Assembly: GCA_009733575.1 (NCBI GenBank)
Contig: ML769495.1
Location: forward strand, 1-54,623
Reading direction: 5' to 3'
Source: Gymnopus androsaceus JB14
Lineage: Eukaryota > Basidiomycota > Agaricomycetes > Agaricales > Omphalotaceae
Length of the DNA: 54,623 bases
Shown: positions 19,348 through 31,125 of the stretch, in pieces
How the letters are laid out: the number at the start of each line of letters is the position of its first letter
Position numbering within the stretch: position 1 is the stretch's first letter
Notes under the pieces: generated by a model
Told to the model about the DNA's origin: nothing
Databases searched by the model: none
Seen by the model: the letters and a program-made list of their open reading frames with translations, nothing else
Made by a program: the position numbers and the translations under genes

Positions 19348-20623
19348 TAGGCTATTACAGAGTGGGTTTTCCTTATCCAATCGCTATGGTTCCGTGGCTT
19401 ACCCCTTGCCAGATTGCAGTACTATTGCAATGTTTCGATGGTTGTTGGGACGCTCGCAGCCTATTGGACCAGCTGTATGCCTTTGCATAGGAGATTTCCG
19501 AGAGTAGATATGACCATCTTTCGGCCAATGATGTGATATAAGTAGTCCTTTTGTCTCAGGAGTAGATTTATCGACTCCCTACATCCCCGACGGCACCTAA
19601 TGAACAGCTTCTTAGCGCGCATCGTGGATATCGTCTCGTTCAGAAAAATCCAAACTGACATTGTCGTTAGTCAGACGCTAGTGCGAGACGAAGACGAAGT
19701 ACAGGTGATAAACCTAGTTTCGCGGACTTCAAAAAAGCGTATGAACGAACCACTTCTTTCCATGATCCGGAGATTTGGTGGTAAGCATCGAGCGATAGAC
19801 AAGAGAGAAGCGTATGAGGAACTGTTAGCATGTACCTGGTTATCCTATCGGGGACGATGACGATAGCGCCGAGACCATCCCGCGGTATACACGACCTCTG
19901 TCACAGTGCTTTACATCGATAACAAACCACCTTTATTGTTGAATTACAAAGGCGTTGAATGACGATAGTCTAAATACTCAAAATACATCATAATTTTTCC
20001 GGTGTACTGCGTGTCCTTTGGATACGGTGAAGGGGTATAAAAGAGACCCAGAAATCAAGTTGAGACACGAAGCATCCCCCTCCTCTCTCATGGCTGGATA
20101 CGGTGTTCCATCGTTCCACTCAACTATTTGGCTGTGACACAGAGACTTCATTTGTGTTCTTGGACCAGTTGGTCCGGAATGCTAGAGCCACTGTTCATAG
20201 CCAAAATAGTTGGCGGAACGTTGCAGCTTCCATCGTTTCTAGTCCATGAATTAGACTCGTGCACTTGCTTTAACTTTTACAGTTATGGCTCTTCTTTTCG
20301 ACTATCAAATTAATTATCTTCCTTTCTCCTATGCTCAGTGATCCTTCGAATCGGATCCCCGTCCACGAATAGAAATTGTCGATCATGGGGGTGGGGGCGC
20401 GGCGAGAGTTTCTCTTGGAAGTCGTGATTGGGGCAAGGCTTCAGATACATACATAGATGCTCATAGATGATACGTGAATTCTTTTTCGAATTCCAAACAG
20501 GTAGAAAACTGGTGTGTGCTATGTATCATTGGTCAACCTTCTTCACAATCACAATGATCGTCGAAGCACGAAATAGGCGAGATCTTGCGTGAATCTCATC
20601 TCCAGTACGATCTATATTTCTTT
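19348..20623. other. Intergenic with an orphan core promoter
   Basis: No gene recognised. The 86-codon open frame at 19600-19860 (+) has no known domain. See the promoter-like site at 20036. Confidence 0.4.
20036..20043 (+). promoter_or_regulatory. Orphan TATA box
   Basis: TATAAAAG is preceded by AAGGGG and followed by a C/T-rich stretch running into an ATG at 20090. The layout is that of a strong fungal promoter. The ATG frame closes after about 15 codons (MAGYGVPSFHSTIWL). A small intron-bearing gene may start here, but I could not build one. Confidence 0.35.
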
Positions 20624-20831
20624 TGTTAACGGATGGTGTCCAAGCGCCCATGCCGAATTAGTACGATCGGACTTACTTACTAACCTGGGTCGGAGCAACG
20701 ACCCCTTTAACTCACGTTGCTCCGAACCAGGTATGATACCCTCTGATTGACTCGCATAACTAATACTTTAACTCACGTTGCTCCGAACCAGTCTCCCAAA
20801 TATATCTTGTTGAATCACGCAACCGTTAATA
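20624..20831 (+). repeat. Solo Copia LTR
   Basis: A 208-bp relative of the 3' LTR at 8201, with the same ends TGTTAACGG and CCGTTAATA. The perfect 5-bp target duplication TCTTT lies at 20619-20623 and 20832-20836. No internal element sequence is present, so it arose by recombination between the two LTRs of a full insertion. Confidence 0.85.
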
Positions 20832-22328
20832 TCTTTGTTTGAAGGACCCACAACTGAATTCTACCAAGTCCATCTCGGATTAGAAGACACATCTTCTAAG
20901 TGGAGTGGCGACGTAATATACTCGATATAGAACAAAACCTGAGCTCCGTGCCTCAAGCCTCAAGCCTCAAGCTTCAAGTTAGACGCTGAATAGGCTTGTC
21001 AAGAAAACTCTTCGTGTGCGCAATGAATGATCCTGTTGACCGGAACCTGACTTTGGGACAGTCGCACTCGCGACTTCCAATTGCGACGTGAAATTCCTCG
21101 TGAACTAGACTGTTGACCGGAAGCTGACTTTGGACCGGCACAGTGCTAGTTAGAGAAACAGCCGGGTTCCGCGCTTCATGGGCAGTTTATAGTGAGGAGA
21201 TTGAAGAGTTAATTCCCAATCGGTAATGTTACAGTTCTGGTGCATGAATCCAGGCTTCCTTGCCTGCCTGCGAAGATATCCAGTACATTGTAAACAAATT
21301 TAGCCAATATAGGCAGTGTTCGATTCACTGAATAGAATATCTCGCAGGAAGTCTGGGGAGGATAATTGAGCATCATGTAAAGCTGTAGAGTACATTGAAA
21401 ACTAGGTACCGTCAAACCTGCTGAAGCGGGGACGAAGGTTCTAGTATGCATTTAAATTCGGGTGCAATCTAGCACCAAAGGTATCGTTCGAGAGAAGAAG
21501 GGACTTGACAGAGAAGGTTGTACTCCTATCCAGACTCTCAGTTGACGTCGGACTTATGATAGCGAATGTGGTATGTACCTTGTATACTTATCCTTCGGTA
21601 CCGGATTTTGCGTTGGCTCCATTCCACCCTGTATATGCAAGTTTTGTCGACAGTAGATGTACATATAACATTTTCTGTGATCAACACTCGTACGACGCGT
21701 ATGGGTCCCGAAAATTTGGGCTCACAGTCCCATATCTCCCGCCATAAAGCACCGTTAACGGGTCTCAACATCCATGTATCTCAAGAGTTCAGTACTCAGT
21801 CATGGGATTTGCTTGAAACTCTCACATTATCACATCCGTAGAACGCAATTCCTATCCAAACATTGCTGAAGCGAGCGTTCGTATCGCAATCGTATGTCAA
21901 GTGGAACATATACCACCCTGCAATATCAGAATCAAGTCATTTGACGAAAAATCGGACTCACTAGAAGAACCTAAAACATAGGCTTCGTCGAAAAATGTTC
22001 GTCAACAGAAAAATTGAGCTAGAACCGTGAATGAGATTGTGAATGAAATCGCTTCCAAGCAACTTGACAGACGCCACCTTCAACAGCACTGCGGGGAAAA
22101 AACTACACGACTCAGGTAAATAGGGTAGATAAATTATACTAGACAAGATCCGTTCCAGCAGGTCTACGTCTCGGGAGAAGTAGGACGGAGGTGAAGTGCG
22201 TATCATATGTTATGCGCAGGCCTAAGAAGGTGAGGTTTGTGAATAGAAGTGAAAGTATGCATTCAATAGAGCGAGTATTATGAACAACTGGAAAACAGAG
22301 AAAACAATATGTACATCTGATAGAATGA
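20832..22328. other. Intergenic with short direct repeats
   Basis: No gene recognised. GCCTCAAGCCTCAAG-type repeats lie at about 20951-20980. A GTTGACCGGAA[CG]CTGACTTTGG motif occurs twice (about 21035 and 21112). Confidence 0.4.
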
Positions 22329-23165
22329 CTATGGCTTGAGCAGCTCTTCGACTATTCGATCCTCTGATATCTGGGCTACATTAGCTCCGCGGTAGTTCAA
22401 TCGCCTGAGAACGTCAATCTGCAAATAATGGTGTAAGCGTGCCAAATATAATGATTTGTGAAACAGTACTGGGCCGAAGCGTGTTACTCACAACTTTATT
22501 TCTAGGGAATCCAAGAGCTTCAAACTGGTCCACATGAGCTTTTTCTAGTCCCGCAATTGCCACTTCATCCTTAGACCCTCCTGAACTCTTAGCCTCCATC
22601 TTCCCTGGTCCACCGGCGTATATTTGGGTCCAATACCTCGCTGTCTCGTCGAAACTGCCTTTACTCGTAGTATAGTGTTTCGCCACCTCTGCATCCTGGG
22701 GATCGTTCGGCTCGGGCGAACACAGTAGACTCTGCAGCGAGATCAGAGTGGACTTGAGCGTAAGAACAGGAGACCAGGCGTCCTTGAGGATATCTAAGCA
22801 GATGGCGCCAGATGCAGATGAAACGTTTGGATGATAAACTTTGGTAATGAATTTCATCTTGACGGGCTGGAAAGGGTAGGCATCTGGGATGACAATGTCC
22901 TGAGGGCCTCTGATTAGTGACGATCGTATCGATCTGCACACCACGCTTACCACTTCAAAGTGGCCACCCTCATAAGGCGTATCCTCTGGACCAGGAAAAG
23001 AGCCTCTCAGATGGAACGGCGAATTATCAATGAGTTCTAGAGAAATGTTCGAAGTCTTGTCGTTCTTGCAATCTTGACATTATATTGTAAGGATTAAATT
23101 CAGTATTAATTTCAGAGAAACTCACCAGCAATTTCCTTGTTTACACGACGAAGACGAGCATCCAT
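22329..23165 (-). CDS. Ubiquitin-conjugating enzyme E2 with UBA domain (Ubc1/UBE2K type)
   Basis: Exons 23165-23126, 23072-22951, 22899-22492 and 22418-22329 give 219 residues with GT-AG introns in consistent frame. It accepts ubiquitin from E1 on a cysteine and passes it on to substrates. The start is MDARLRRVNKEIA. The UBC fold follows with FPGPEDTPYEGGHFEV, DAYPFQPVKMKFITKVYHPNV, the catalytic cysteine in GAICLDIL, and WSP. A linker leads to a C-terminal UBA domain, ending GFPRNKV-IDVLRRLNYRGANVAQISEDRIVEELLKP. The UBA and total length match yeast Ubc1 and human UBE2K, which build Lys48 chains. All key residues are present. Confidence 0.93.
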
Positions 23166-23710
23166 TATGACGAGGCTTTTGCAAGAAAGTCGAAATGGAA
23201 ATAACAATATCAAGAAAGCAAGAAGCGAGGACGAAAGAAGGTTGCAACGAGGAAGACGGAATCCTTAACTCGCGTGTTCTGACAAAGCCACGGATCGGAT
23301 CGAAATGCCGACGCTTCCAGCGCCAAAACTCGAGCACAAATCTGCTCGATATTCTCCTGCCATTTATAGTCTTATACAGGACCACTGCGCGACAAAATGG
23401 TGTCTACTATACGTAGCCTTCCTGCGGAAACGCTCTTGGACAGTTGGAGACATCGTAGTGGCATCTTTAAGCCATCTTGCAGGAGCGGGGGCCCGGGCGA
23501 GCTGCTGTTGTTATCCTATAGCGCTCTCTCCATGCGTTCACTCCCTGAGATTTGAGCACCCAATATAATTCGCGGACGTCAACAGCAATTTGAAGCAGAC
23601 TGGGAAGTAAAAGTACAAATGAAATGTCATAACAAGTTGTAAACACTCCGTTACGATGTTGTAAGGAGTTGTTCGAAGAAAGTTCCGCACTCGACTAGGA
23701 TTGACTCCGG
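23166..23710. other. Intergenic, nothing recognised
   Basis: This is the shared 5' side of the E2 gene and the 3' side of the F-box gene at 23711. No domain-bearing frame. Confidence 0.4.
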
Positions 23711-25604
23711 TTATACTATGATCCCCGTCCCGTACAGTCCTTCCATGTCCGAAGGAGTTGTGGATATCCGCCACCCTGGTGACAAACTTGACCACTCCCT
23801 CGATGGCCAAGAAAGTCCTAAAGCCGGAGAGTCGTTAATACGCAATTGAAGCAGCTTCCCATACCGAATCCGCAGCTTCAGCCCGGAATTTATCAACGCT
23901 CCTAGTCTTTCCGTCTCCTCCTCTGTCAGTTCGGCTCGGGGTGTAGAAAAGAATACGTCACAGGATTGCAACTTTTTCTTTTGAACACGACTTTCAAGAA
24001 AGGTTAATAAAGCACCTGTTGTGATACCTGAACCCTTCGTGAATGTATAGCTAGGAAGTGTGGAAGTTGGAAAATCGGTGATGATAATTCGGATATGTTG
24101 GAGGTAAGGACATAGCACAGAGCCATTATCTGATGAGTTGGAAGCAAGACCCAGAAGAACAGAGTCATCTATGGTGTAGCTGAGTGAAATATTCTGCAGC
24201 GGAATTTCTTCAGAGTCGTACAACTCTACTTGTCTATCTCCAATTTCTAGAAGCCTGAGGTTTGGAACCAGTGAAAGGCATTCGAGCAATGAATTTGGTG
24301 TCATCAACACACTCAAAGAAAGCTTTTCCACTGTCTGTAGTGAAGATAATGAGGAAAAGGAGACATCATTGAGAGTATTTGTCCCATTCCAGTTGGCCTG
24401 AAAACCCCTTCAAGGACGGACAAAGGAAGGAGCTGAAAAACTTTAGGAAAAATGGTTGCACTGAAGCCCCATTGTCATCACCTGTAATAAATATGACTCG
24501 CATCTCCTGCATTTCAGGAAGATGCACCGCAGGATTACCGTTGGGTTCCCAGTTGGATATTTCAACCGAAAATCTGAGTCTCTGCAAGCGAGGAGTACAT
24601 GCCAAGATGGGCAAGATTTCCTCCGAAGAGAGGGTGGCGCGATCCCCCCGGGCAGGCTGCAATGTGAGCTCTGTTAAGTTCCCCCAGTCCAGTTCCAGCT
24701 GACCGTACTGCCCACAATCATGCTTGAAGCCATGTATCCCCAGCTTCCTCAAAACTGGCATCTGTCGAACAAGAGAGGTGAAAGGGAGCTTTGCAACATG
24801 TGAATTCAAGACGTGGGAGTAGGAATCTCTACTCTGGATGCAAAACATGTTTAGGATGGGGAAATTGGCTGAAGTGAAGGTATCAAGGTAGGATATGGCA
24901 CCAAATGATCCAGTGAAGATGAGCTCCTTGAGTCTGCCGCTGAACTTCAGCAATGTGTTCATCATTTTACGTCCGCGATCATTGCGAGTTGTGCCAGTTC
25001 CTTTTTTACGTCCGTGATCATTGCGAGTTGTGCCAGTTCCTCTGCCCGAGAAAGGGTCCATACAAAGCGAGATGGATAGCGGAAGAGATCCGGAGCGCTC
25101 CAACCAAAGAGCAGAACCCGTAAGCCTTCTCTCGACAGCTTGTGAGCTCAAATCTAAGGGAAGGAATAGATGTAGAGAGCTCCATAGTGCAGGAGCAGCA
25201 ATAGCAGTTCGTCTCCACTCCCGAGAAATGGTAGTCAGAAGTAAAGGTGCCTCTGCTGTGTCTCTAACTGCATACCGGTCTTCTGGAAGGCAACGGACGA
25301 AGATTTCCGAGAGTGTTTCCGCAGGAAGGCGACGTATCGGAGAGATGAAAACTTTGTGAGTCTGTACGTATTTCGTCGCGTTTTCCCGTCTGAGCAGGAG
25401 AGTATCGAGCAGAATTTGTACGCGAGCTATTTCCGTCTCCAACTCGGCGATTTTCAGCTCAGTTGAAATGAGATGATCTTTTACATGCAGACGATCCTCG
25501 GTAGATGGAACATGGTTCCTTTGGATAATGGATGCAAAAGGTGAATGGGAAAGATCCCAGAGCAAGTCATCAGGTGAGGAGAGGTTGTCATGATCAGAGT
25601 TCAT
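23711..25604 (-). CDS. F-box protein, subfamily B, member 1 (one frame break)
   Basis: A probable SCF adaptor. The ATG at 25604 aligns with the paralogues. It has a Ser/Pro-rich N-terminus with SPFASIIQRNHVPSTEDR, a coiled coil at about residues 44-80, and an F-box at about 88-135 (SPIRRLPAETLSEIFVRCLPEDRYAVRD...SREWRRTAIAAPALWSSLHLFLP). A leucine-rich region and the tail DMEGLYGTGIIV follow. The frame breaks near 24398-24412, where plus-strand GAAAACCCC carries one base too many in a homopolymer pair; the downstream frame resumes QANWNGTNTLND. A 39-bp in-frame tandem repeat encodes GTGTTRND[HR]GRK twice (24969-25046). It lies head-to-tail with member 2 at 25807. Confidence 0.8.
24969..25046 (-). 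repeat. 39-bp in-frame tandem repeat in F-box B1
   Basis: Two copies with starts at 24969 and 25008, differing by a few bases. They add 13 residues, rich in Gly, Thr, Arg and Lys, between the F-box and the leucine-rich part. The paralogues lack the duplication. Confidence 0.8.
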
Positions 25605-25806
25605 TGGAAAGCGTGTGCGCTTGTTTAGACGCTGGAAGGCGCTGAATCCTTCACAAACCTTCGTGGCCGAATACTTACCAAGGATATGTATTTTCACTCC
25701 AAACCTAAAGTTGTTACCATACCGATAATTATTTCAAGTTATCTCAATCGCTTTGAAGTTTGGAACATAAATATCATTAGAACCGAGTCTCCTACTCCCG
25801 TCCAAG

Positions 25807-27573
25807 TTAAATTATAATCCCTGTCCCAAATATTCCTTCCATGTCCTTCAGAGGACCAGGTTGAGGAAGACCTGTAACCGGCGAGTCATTGTTATGTGGA
25901 GGCATTAGCCGCGCCTTGCCACAACGGATCCTCATCTTTAGTCCAGATTCCACCAATGCTCGTAGTCGTCGCAATTCTTCTTCGATGAGTTCGGCTCGCT
26001 CCTCTGAAAAGAAAACATCGCAAGATTGCAATGTCTTTATTTGAACACGGCTCTCAAGAAAGGTGAATAGAACATCATTTGTGATGCGTGAAGGTTGATT
26101 AAAGTGATCTTTGAAGAATATACGGATGTGTTGGAGATTGGGACACAGTAGAGTATCCTCATCCGATGAGACAAGACGCATCAGGAGATCATCATCTACA
26201 ATGTGGATAAATGGGCCCTCATGTCCAGTGCCATCTACCCTTGCGAGTTTGTCAACAATTTCCAAGAACCGGAGGTTTGGAACAAGTGAAAGACATTCCA
26301 GTAATGAATCCCGCGTCATCGACATGTGCAACGAGAGTGTCTCTACAGCTTGCAGTGGTAGTAATGCAGAGAATGGTATATAGATGCGTTTTCCATACCA
26401 TGAAGCATGCAATGTCTTCAGGGAAGGACAACGGACTGAGCGGAAGAAGTTTCCAATGCATTTCTTCACATCGCCTCGACATGAAAATGTGATTCGTAAG
26501 TCACGCATCGCGGGAAGATTAGCCACTGTAATTCCAATTGCCTCCCAGTTGGATATCTTAATGTCAAGCGTGAGTGATTGTAGGCGATGAGTGCGTCCCA
26601 AGATGGTCAGGATTTCAGTTGGAGAGAAGGTAGGCCCTATACGAGACACAACGGTAGGCTTTAATGTGAGCTCGGTTAAGTTCTCCCAGTCCAACTCGAG
26701 TTGGCCGCATCGCAAATCGTGGATAATGCGAAAGCCATGTATCCCCAGCTTGTTCAAGGCGGGCATCTGTCGAGCAAGAGAAGCGAATGGAAGGCCCGAA
26801 TCCACTCGCGCTCTGCCAGTCCCTACTCCTTGGATGTGAAAGACATTTAGGATAGGAAAATGGCACTTTGGGGAAAGCGAGTCAATATGATCTATTTCAA
26901 TAATTGGCCCGGTGAAATTCAGCTCCTTCATTCTGCTGCTGAACTTGAAAAATATGGTTTCTATGAATGCCATATGTCCCGGATGAACCAAATCACTGCT
27001 GGCGGAAGTAGTGGCACCATTTATATACCGCCTTCCAAGTTCTCTCTCAGGCTGGACATAAATGGAAAAGGATATTGGGAGTGATCTGGATCGCTCCAAC
27101 CAAAGAGCAGAGCCTACGGCCCGTCTCTCGATAGCTTTGGAGCTCAAGTGCGAGGGAAGAGATATATGTAGCGAGTTCCAGAGTGCAGGAGTAGCGATAG
27201 CATTTCGCCTCCACTCCCGAGAAATGGTGGTTAGAAGTAAAGGTGCCTCTGCTATGTCTCTAACTGCATACCGGTCTTCTGGAAGACAACGGACGAAGAT
27301 TTCCGAGAGTGTTTCCGCAGGAAGACGGCGAATCGGAGACATCAATGCTCGATGAGCTTCGACGTACTTCTTTACAGTTTCTCTTTCACGGGTGAGAAGA
27401 GCTATTTCCAACTCCAACTGGGTCAGCCGAAGCTGGGGTTCAGTCAGAAGAGTTTTTAGCCATACAACATCTTTGGTAGATGGAACATAGTTGGTTTGGA
27501 CGACGGAGGCAAAGGGCGACTTGGAAAGATTCCACTTCTCATTGACAGACGAGAAGGCACTGTCAGAGTTCAT
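25807..27573 (-). CDS. F-box protein, subfamily B, member 2 (intact)
   Basis: A single open frame of 588 residues from the ATG at 27573 (MNSDSAFSSVNEKW), chosen because the paralogues begin at the equivalent place. The N-terminal motif is SKSPFASVVQTNYVPSTKDV. A coiled coil of about 45 residues follows, then the F-box SPIRRLPAETLSEIFVRCLPEDRYAVRD...ISREWRRNAIATPALWNSLHISLP. The leucine-rich region has SLLECLSLVPNLRFLEI and CPNLQHIRIFF. The C-terminal tail is DMEGIFGTGIII. This is the best reference copy of the subfamily. It is predicted to link unknown targets to an SCF ubiquitin ligase through Skp1. Confidence 0.87.
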   Translation of the reverse strand: MNSDSAFSSVNEKWNLSKSPFASVVQTNYVPSTKDVVWLKTLLTEPQLRLTQLELEIALLTRERETVKKYVEAHRALMSPIRRLPAETLSEIFVRCLPEDRYAVRDIAEAPLLLTTISREWRRNAIATPALWNSLHISLPSHLSSKAIERRAVGSALWLERSRSLPISFSIYVQPERELGRRYINGATTSASSDLVHPGHMAFIETIFFKFSSRMKELNFTGPIIEIDHIDSLSPKCHFPILNVFHIQGVGTGRARVDSGLPFASLARQMPALNKLGIHGFRIIHDLRCGQLELDWENLTELTLKPTVVSRIGPTFSPTEILTILGRTHRLQSLTLDIKISNWEAIGITVANLPAMRDLRITFSCRGDVKKCIGNFFRSVRCPSLKTLHASWYGKRIYIPFSALLPLQAVETLSLHMSMTRDSLLECLSLVPNLRFLEIVDKLARVDGTGHEGPFIHIVDDDLLMRLVSSDEDTLLCPNLQHIRIFFKDHFNQPSRITNDVLFTFLESRVQIKTLQSCDVFFSEERAELIEEELRRLRALVESGLKMRIRCGKARLMPPHNNDSPVTGLPQPGPLKDMEGIFGTGIII

Positions 27574-27967
27574 GGAAGGGAAAGATGCTGTGTAACCCAA
27601 GTGGAAGATAGACGCTTTTATAGTGCGCTCTCGGTAAGTACTTAGATCCCCGGCTTTTGGCTATGGCCGCGGTCCGGTCTATTGCCGGTCCTTCCGTCCT
27701 GCTTCTACTTCTCTCACCTACAACTTCCTGCAGATCGATTCACTGGTTAATGGCTATTTCCTTGCAGAACGCATCGGTTTTTGCAGTTTTGACTGAAACT
27801 GCAAAAGCTGGTACGCTCTTCTTGTGGTAACTGCAAAAATTTAGAGAGCCAAACACAGATGCCTTGCAAATGTCAGCTTTTGTTGAAAAAGTCGGGACGC
27901 TCATTGTGTCTGATCATAGTTTATTTATCGAGTCATTACTCAAACAGAAGCGATACATTCGATGAAT
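27574..27967. other. Intergenic, nothing recognised
   Basis: The region between the F-box B2 start and the amidohydrolase stop. GCAAAA/CTGCAAAA motifs recur near 27780-27840. No gene. Confidence 0.4.
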
Positions 27968-28993
27968 TCAAAGACCAAGCCTTTCCTTCACCCGAGGAAA
28001 CAATTGCAATGCGTTTTGGCCGATCTCCTCAATCTCTTCCTTTGTCAAACCCTCAAAGGACAGCAGACTCTGGCGATTCGCCTCCGCCGTAGCCTCTGTC
28101 GTACACGGAACTCCACAATCACTGCCATAGACAATGTGCCTATGCCCTACCAGTCCCAATCCAGGCTGAAGTGTCGACTTGCTGGCGGTGTTCCCTGCCG
28201 TATCCAGATATAATGTGCGCAACTGCTCCTCCATCTCTTTCTTCGTCACTCCGTTTGGATTCGGTACCCATGCCTCCGTTCCCAATGCTAACAACCTCCC
28301 TGATAATGCAGGAAGTGCGCCCCCACAGTGCGCTAGACACAGTTTAACATTGGGATATCGACGAAAGTGAGCAGAGTAGAGTAAATCTACTGCCACACGT
28401 GCAGTCTCGAATGCCACTTCGATTAGAGGAGCGGGTCGACCAAGATTTGCTGGTGCGTAGGCCTAGCCTAGATGTAAGTTTATCAACCTCAAACAGCAGC
28501 CAAAAAAACTCACGAATGGATGACAGAATACGCCAGCTTTTCGCCTATCCAAGTCTGCCCATACGTCGTCAAGAGACGGAGAAGATAACAGCGCAGTCCC
28601 TTTATAGGCAGCGGTAACCGCAAACCCGTCTGCCTTGACTCCATTAATACCTTCCCCATCCACACATCTCGAAATCTCAGCCAAACATGCCTCTGGATCA
28701 TCTGTTGGTAGCGCAGCCAAGAACCCAAATCTATCGGGATATTGAGCTACGAGGCTCGCTGCGTAATCGTTGCTGGCTTTTAGTGCGGAGAGCGTTGTGG
28801 GGATGTTGGATAACATTTGCATAGTGATACCGGCGCGGTCCATGTAGTTGAGGGTGCTTTGAGGATCCCAGATTATCCCATCGGGGGAAGGTACCATGAA
28901 GCACTCGGAACGCATGGCATTCCACCGAGAGAGTTTCTCTGATTCGGACATTGGGGGAGTGAAGTGGGCATGTATATCGATCCAAGGCGTCAT
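27968..28993 (-). CDS. Amidohydrolase-superfamily decarboxylase-like enzyme (ACMSD type)
   Basis: Exons 28993-28514 and 28462-27968 give 324 residues. The intron is GT-AG, phase 0. The metal-binding H-x-H motif is at the N-terminus (WIDIHAHFTPP). Further ligands are expected in VFCHPF-AYAPANLG, LCLAHCGGALP and the late aspartate of YGSDCGVPCT. This layout is that of Amidohydro_2 proteins such as aminocarboxymuconate-semialdehyde decarboxylase and the resorcylate-type decarboxylases, which remove CO2 from aromatic or muconate acids with a metal. Length fits the family. No signal peptide, so it is probably cytosolic. The substrate is not known. It sits alone inside the F-box array. Confidence 0.88.
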
Positions 28994-29270
28994 TGTGGAA
29001 GGAATGCTGTGAATGGGTCGGTCTGTAGACTTTTATACTCCCATGGTGGGAAATTTCGTCCAACTAGACTCCAACGATCATTATCATCAGAAGTTCCCAT
29101 TTTCCTTTTTCGAATATTGTTTCTCTAACCAACGTTTGCCAATTGCAGTAATGGCTTTTCTTGTGCAGCTACTCAGTGTTTCAGAGAGCTTTCAAAAAAA
29201 AGTAAAATAATTATGTGCGTGAAAATTTATCTACCTACTTTGATCCTCCGCCTCCTACTCTGGTTTCTAT

Positions 29271-31125
29271 CTATGTATAATCATCACTGCTGCTCGTGAG
29301 ATCCAGCTCATCCTTGGAGACATCCTCGTCAATAAGGTCCTTCCTGTTCTTCTCGTACTTGCCCTCCGGATCCTGGTCACTAATGTAAACCCTATAGTCC
29401 GTTTTAAACGACCTATAAACTTCACAGTCAGATGGATCTGCAACCGGAACTCCTCGTCGTTCTTTGGGGAGAAATCCTTCTGGAATTCGGATTCTCAACG
29501 ACACCTTCATCAACGGCACCATTGTATTTCCTCTATCCAGGTTCAACGATGTTGTTGAGCGGGAACGCACCACTGCAATGAACGTCTCCCGGTCGAATTG
29601 TAGGCCCGAACCTCTGGTTAGATGCAACTCCCGCAGCTTCGGAAGAAATCTTCTGCTCGAATCCAACGTCAGAAGGAACGCCGTGGACAACGTCTCCGTT
29701 ATCGCGGGGGATAATGCAAAGGAGTTGGAGATGGAAGCGACGGAAGCAATGGATGCTACAGATGACGCTGCTTGGAGAGCGTTGGAAGGGTGTGAACCAG
29801 GAGTACCACTGGTCATCTCGACTATACTCAACACCTTCAGTGTCGCCGAAACGTGCTGTAGCAGACACTTAAGCTGGATATCATCTACCCCAACTTCGAA
29901 TAGAGACAGTTCTTCTAGCGGGAACTTTGACCGCATAAAGAACTGCTCCACATCCTCCAGCGACGTCCATCGATTTTCGTATCCGCCCTCGCTTTCATTA
30001 ACGTGTATCTTCAGCATGGTCAGTACTGGAAGGGTCAACTTGGTTAGCAGATCCTTTGGGACCTCGCTGGATCGGAGCCCGTTTCTTTCGCTACCAATAA
30101 AAATCAGAAGGCGCCGCAGCGTCGAAAGAGTCACCGGAGGGCCTGACGAATAGTATACATGGCCACCCTGCGGTACTGTCATATCGACTAGCGTGACTGA
30201 CTGTAGAGCTCCCCCCGCACTGACACACCGTTGAAGAGTATCGAGGATACTATCCGGACTATGGTGGTGCAATTCGAGGGTGGTAAGGTGCTGCCAATGA
30301 GGGAAAGCCGATCGTGCGGCAGGAGAAAGGTATTGGAATAGGCGGAGACTGTATAGGACGCCGGCAGGGACCGTCCTGAAGTCCTCGAATTGCTCTAGGA
30401 GCAATTGCGGGCCTGTTTGGGGAATGGTGCGTGCGCAATCCACAGATAAAGATTCGAGGAGTGGAATAGACTGGAGATAGTTCATTGCGAACTCGGGTTC
30501 TCCAAATTTTTCATGTGTTCCCCGGAAGGTAATATCTCTCCATCTAGGGGTTTCCTTGAGCAGCAGCGTCATCGTCGATGCCGGGATTGTTTCGCAGTCG
30601 ATGCGCATTGTCAGAGGCAGAGGCGTTATCGGTACCGGTAACGGCGTGCGCCAGGAATATTTTCGTCAAACGCTGCAGTTTGGCCCTTTCCTTTTCGTCC
30701 TTCATTTTCCTATAGTAACATGACCCACGAATATGAAACGTCGACCAACATTGACCGTGATTCTCGACGATTTGTTTCCACAGCTTGCACACCCGGCAAA
30801 GGGTCATGGCATAGATGGTCTCTTCGCTAGCAAACGAGTTTTCGATGCAAAGCTCTTCAAAGATGATGGTAAGGATTTCTTTCGGAAACCTAGAGAGTGC
30901 CGATCGGTGAAACCGAATTTTGCGAGCATAGACATCCTCGAGCTTCTGGACTCGTCGCTTATAATCGCTAACGGTATTCTCAAGGATACTAATCTCTGAA
31001 AGTATCCCTGCCTTGTCTATTTCTACTTTGTGCAGAAGAGCGTCGAGCTCATGGACTTTTGGGGTTGGACCATCCGAGGTCAAGCTGTCGAGCTCGTTCG
31101 AGCAGAAATTGGGAGCGAAAGGCAT
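29271..31125 (-). CDS. F-box protein, subfamily A, second copy (one frame break)
   Basis: A paralogue of the gene at 9352. It starts MPFAPNFCSNELDSL. The coiled coil is ELDALLHKVEIDKAGILSEI and the F-box is ALSRFPKEILTIIFEELCIENSFAS...LCRVCKLWKQIV...CWSTFHI. The downstream frame begins near PLTMRIDCETIPASTM, matching SFPLDIHISCEMLPSETM of the intact copy. The two frames must join by a one-base change at about 30625-30645; no intron fits. The C-terminus VYISDQDPEGKYEK is followed by about 25 extra acidic residues absent from the other copy. About 610 residues if joined. Confidence 0.78.
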
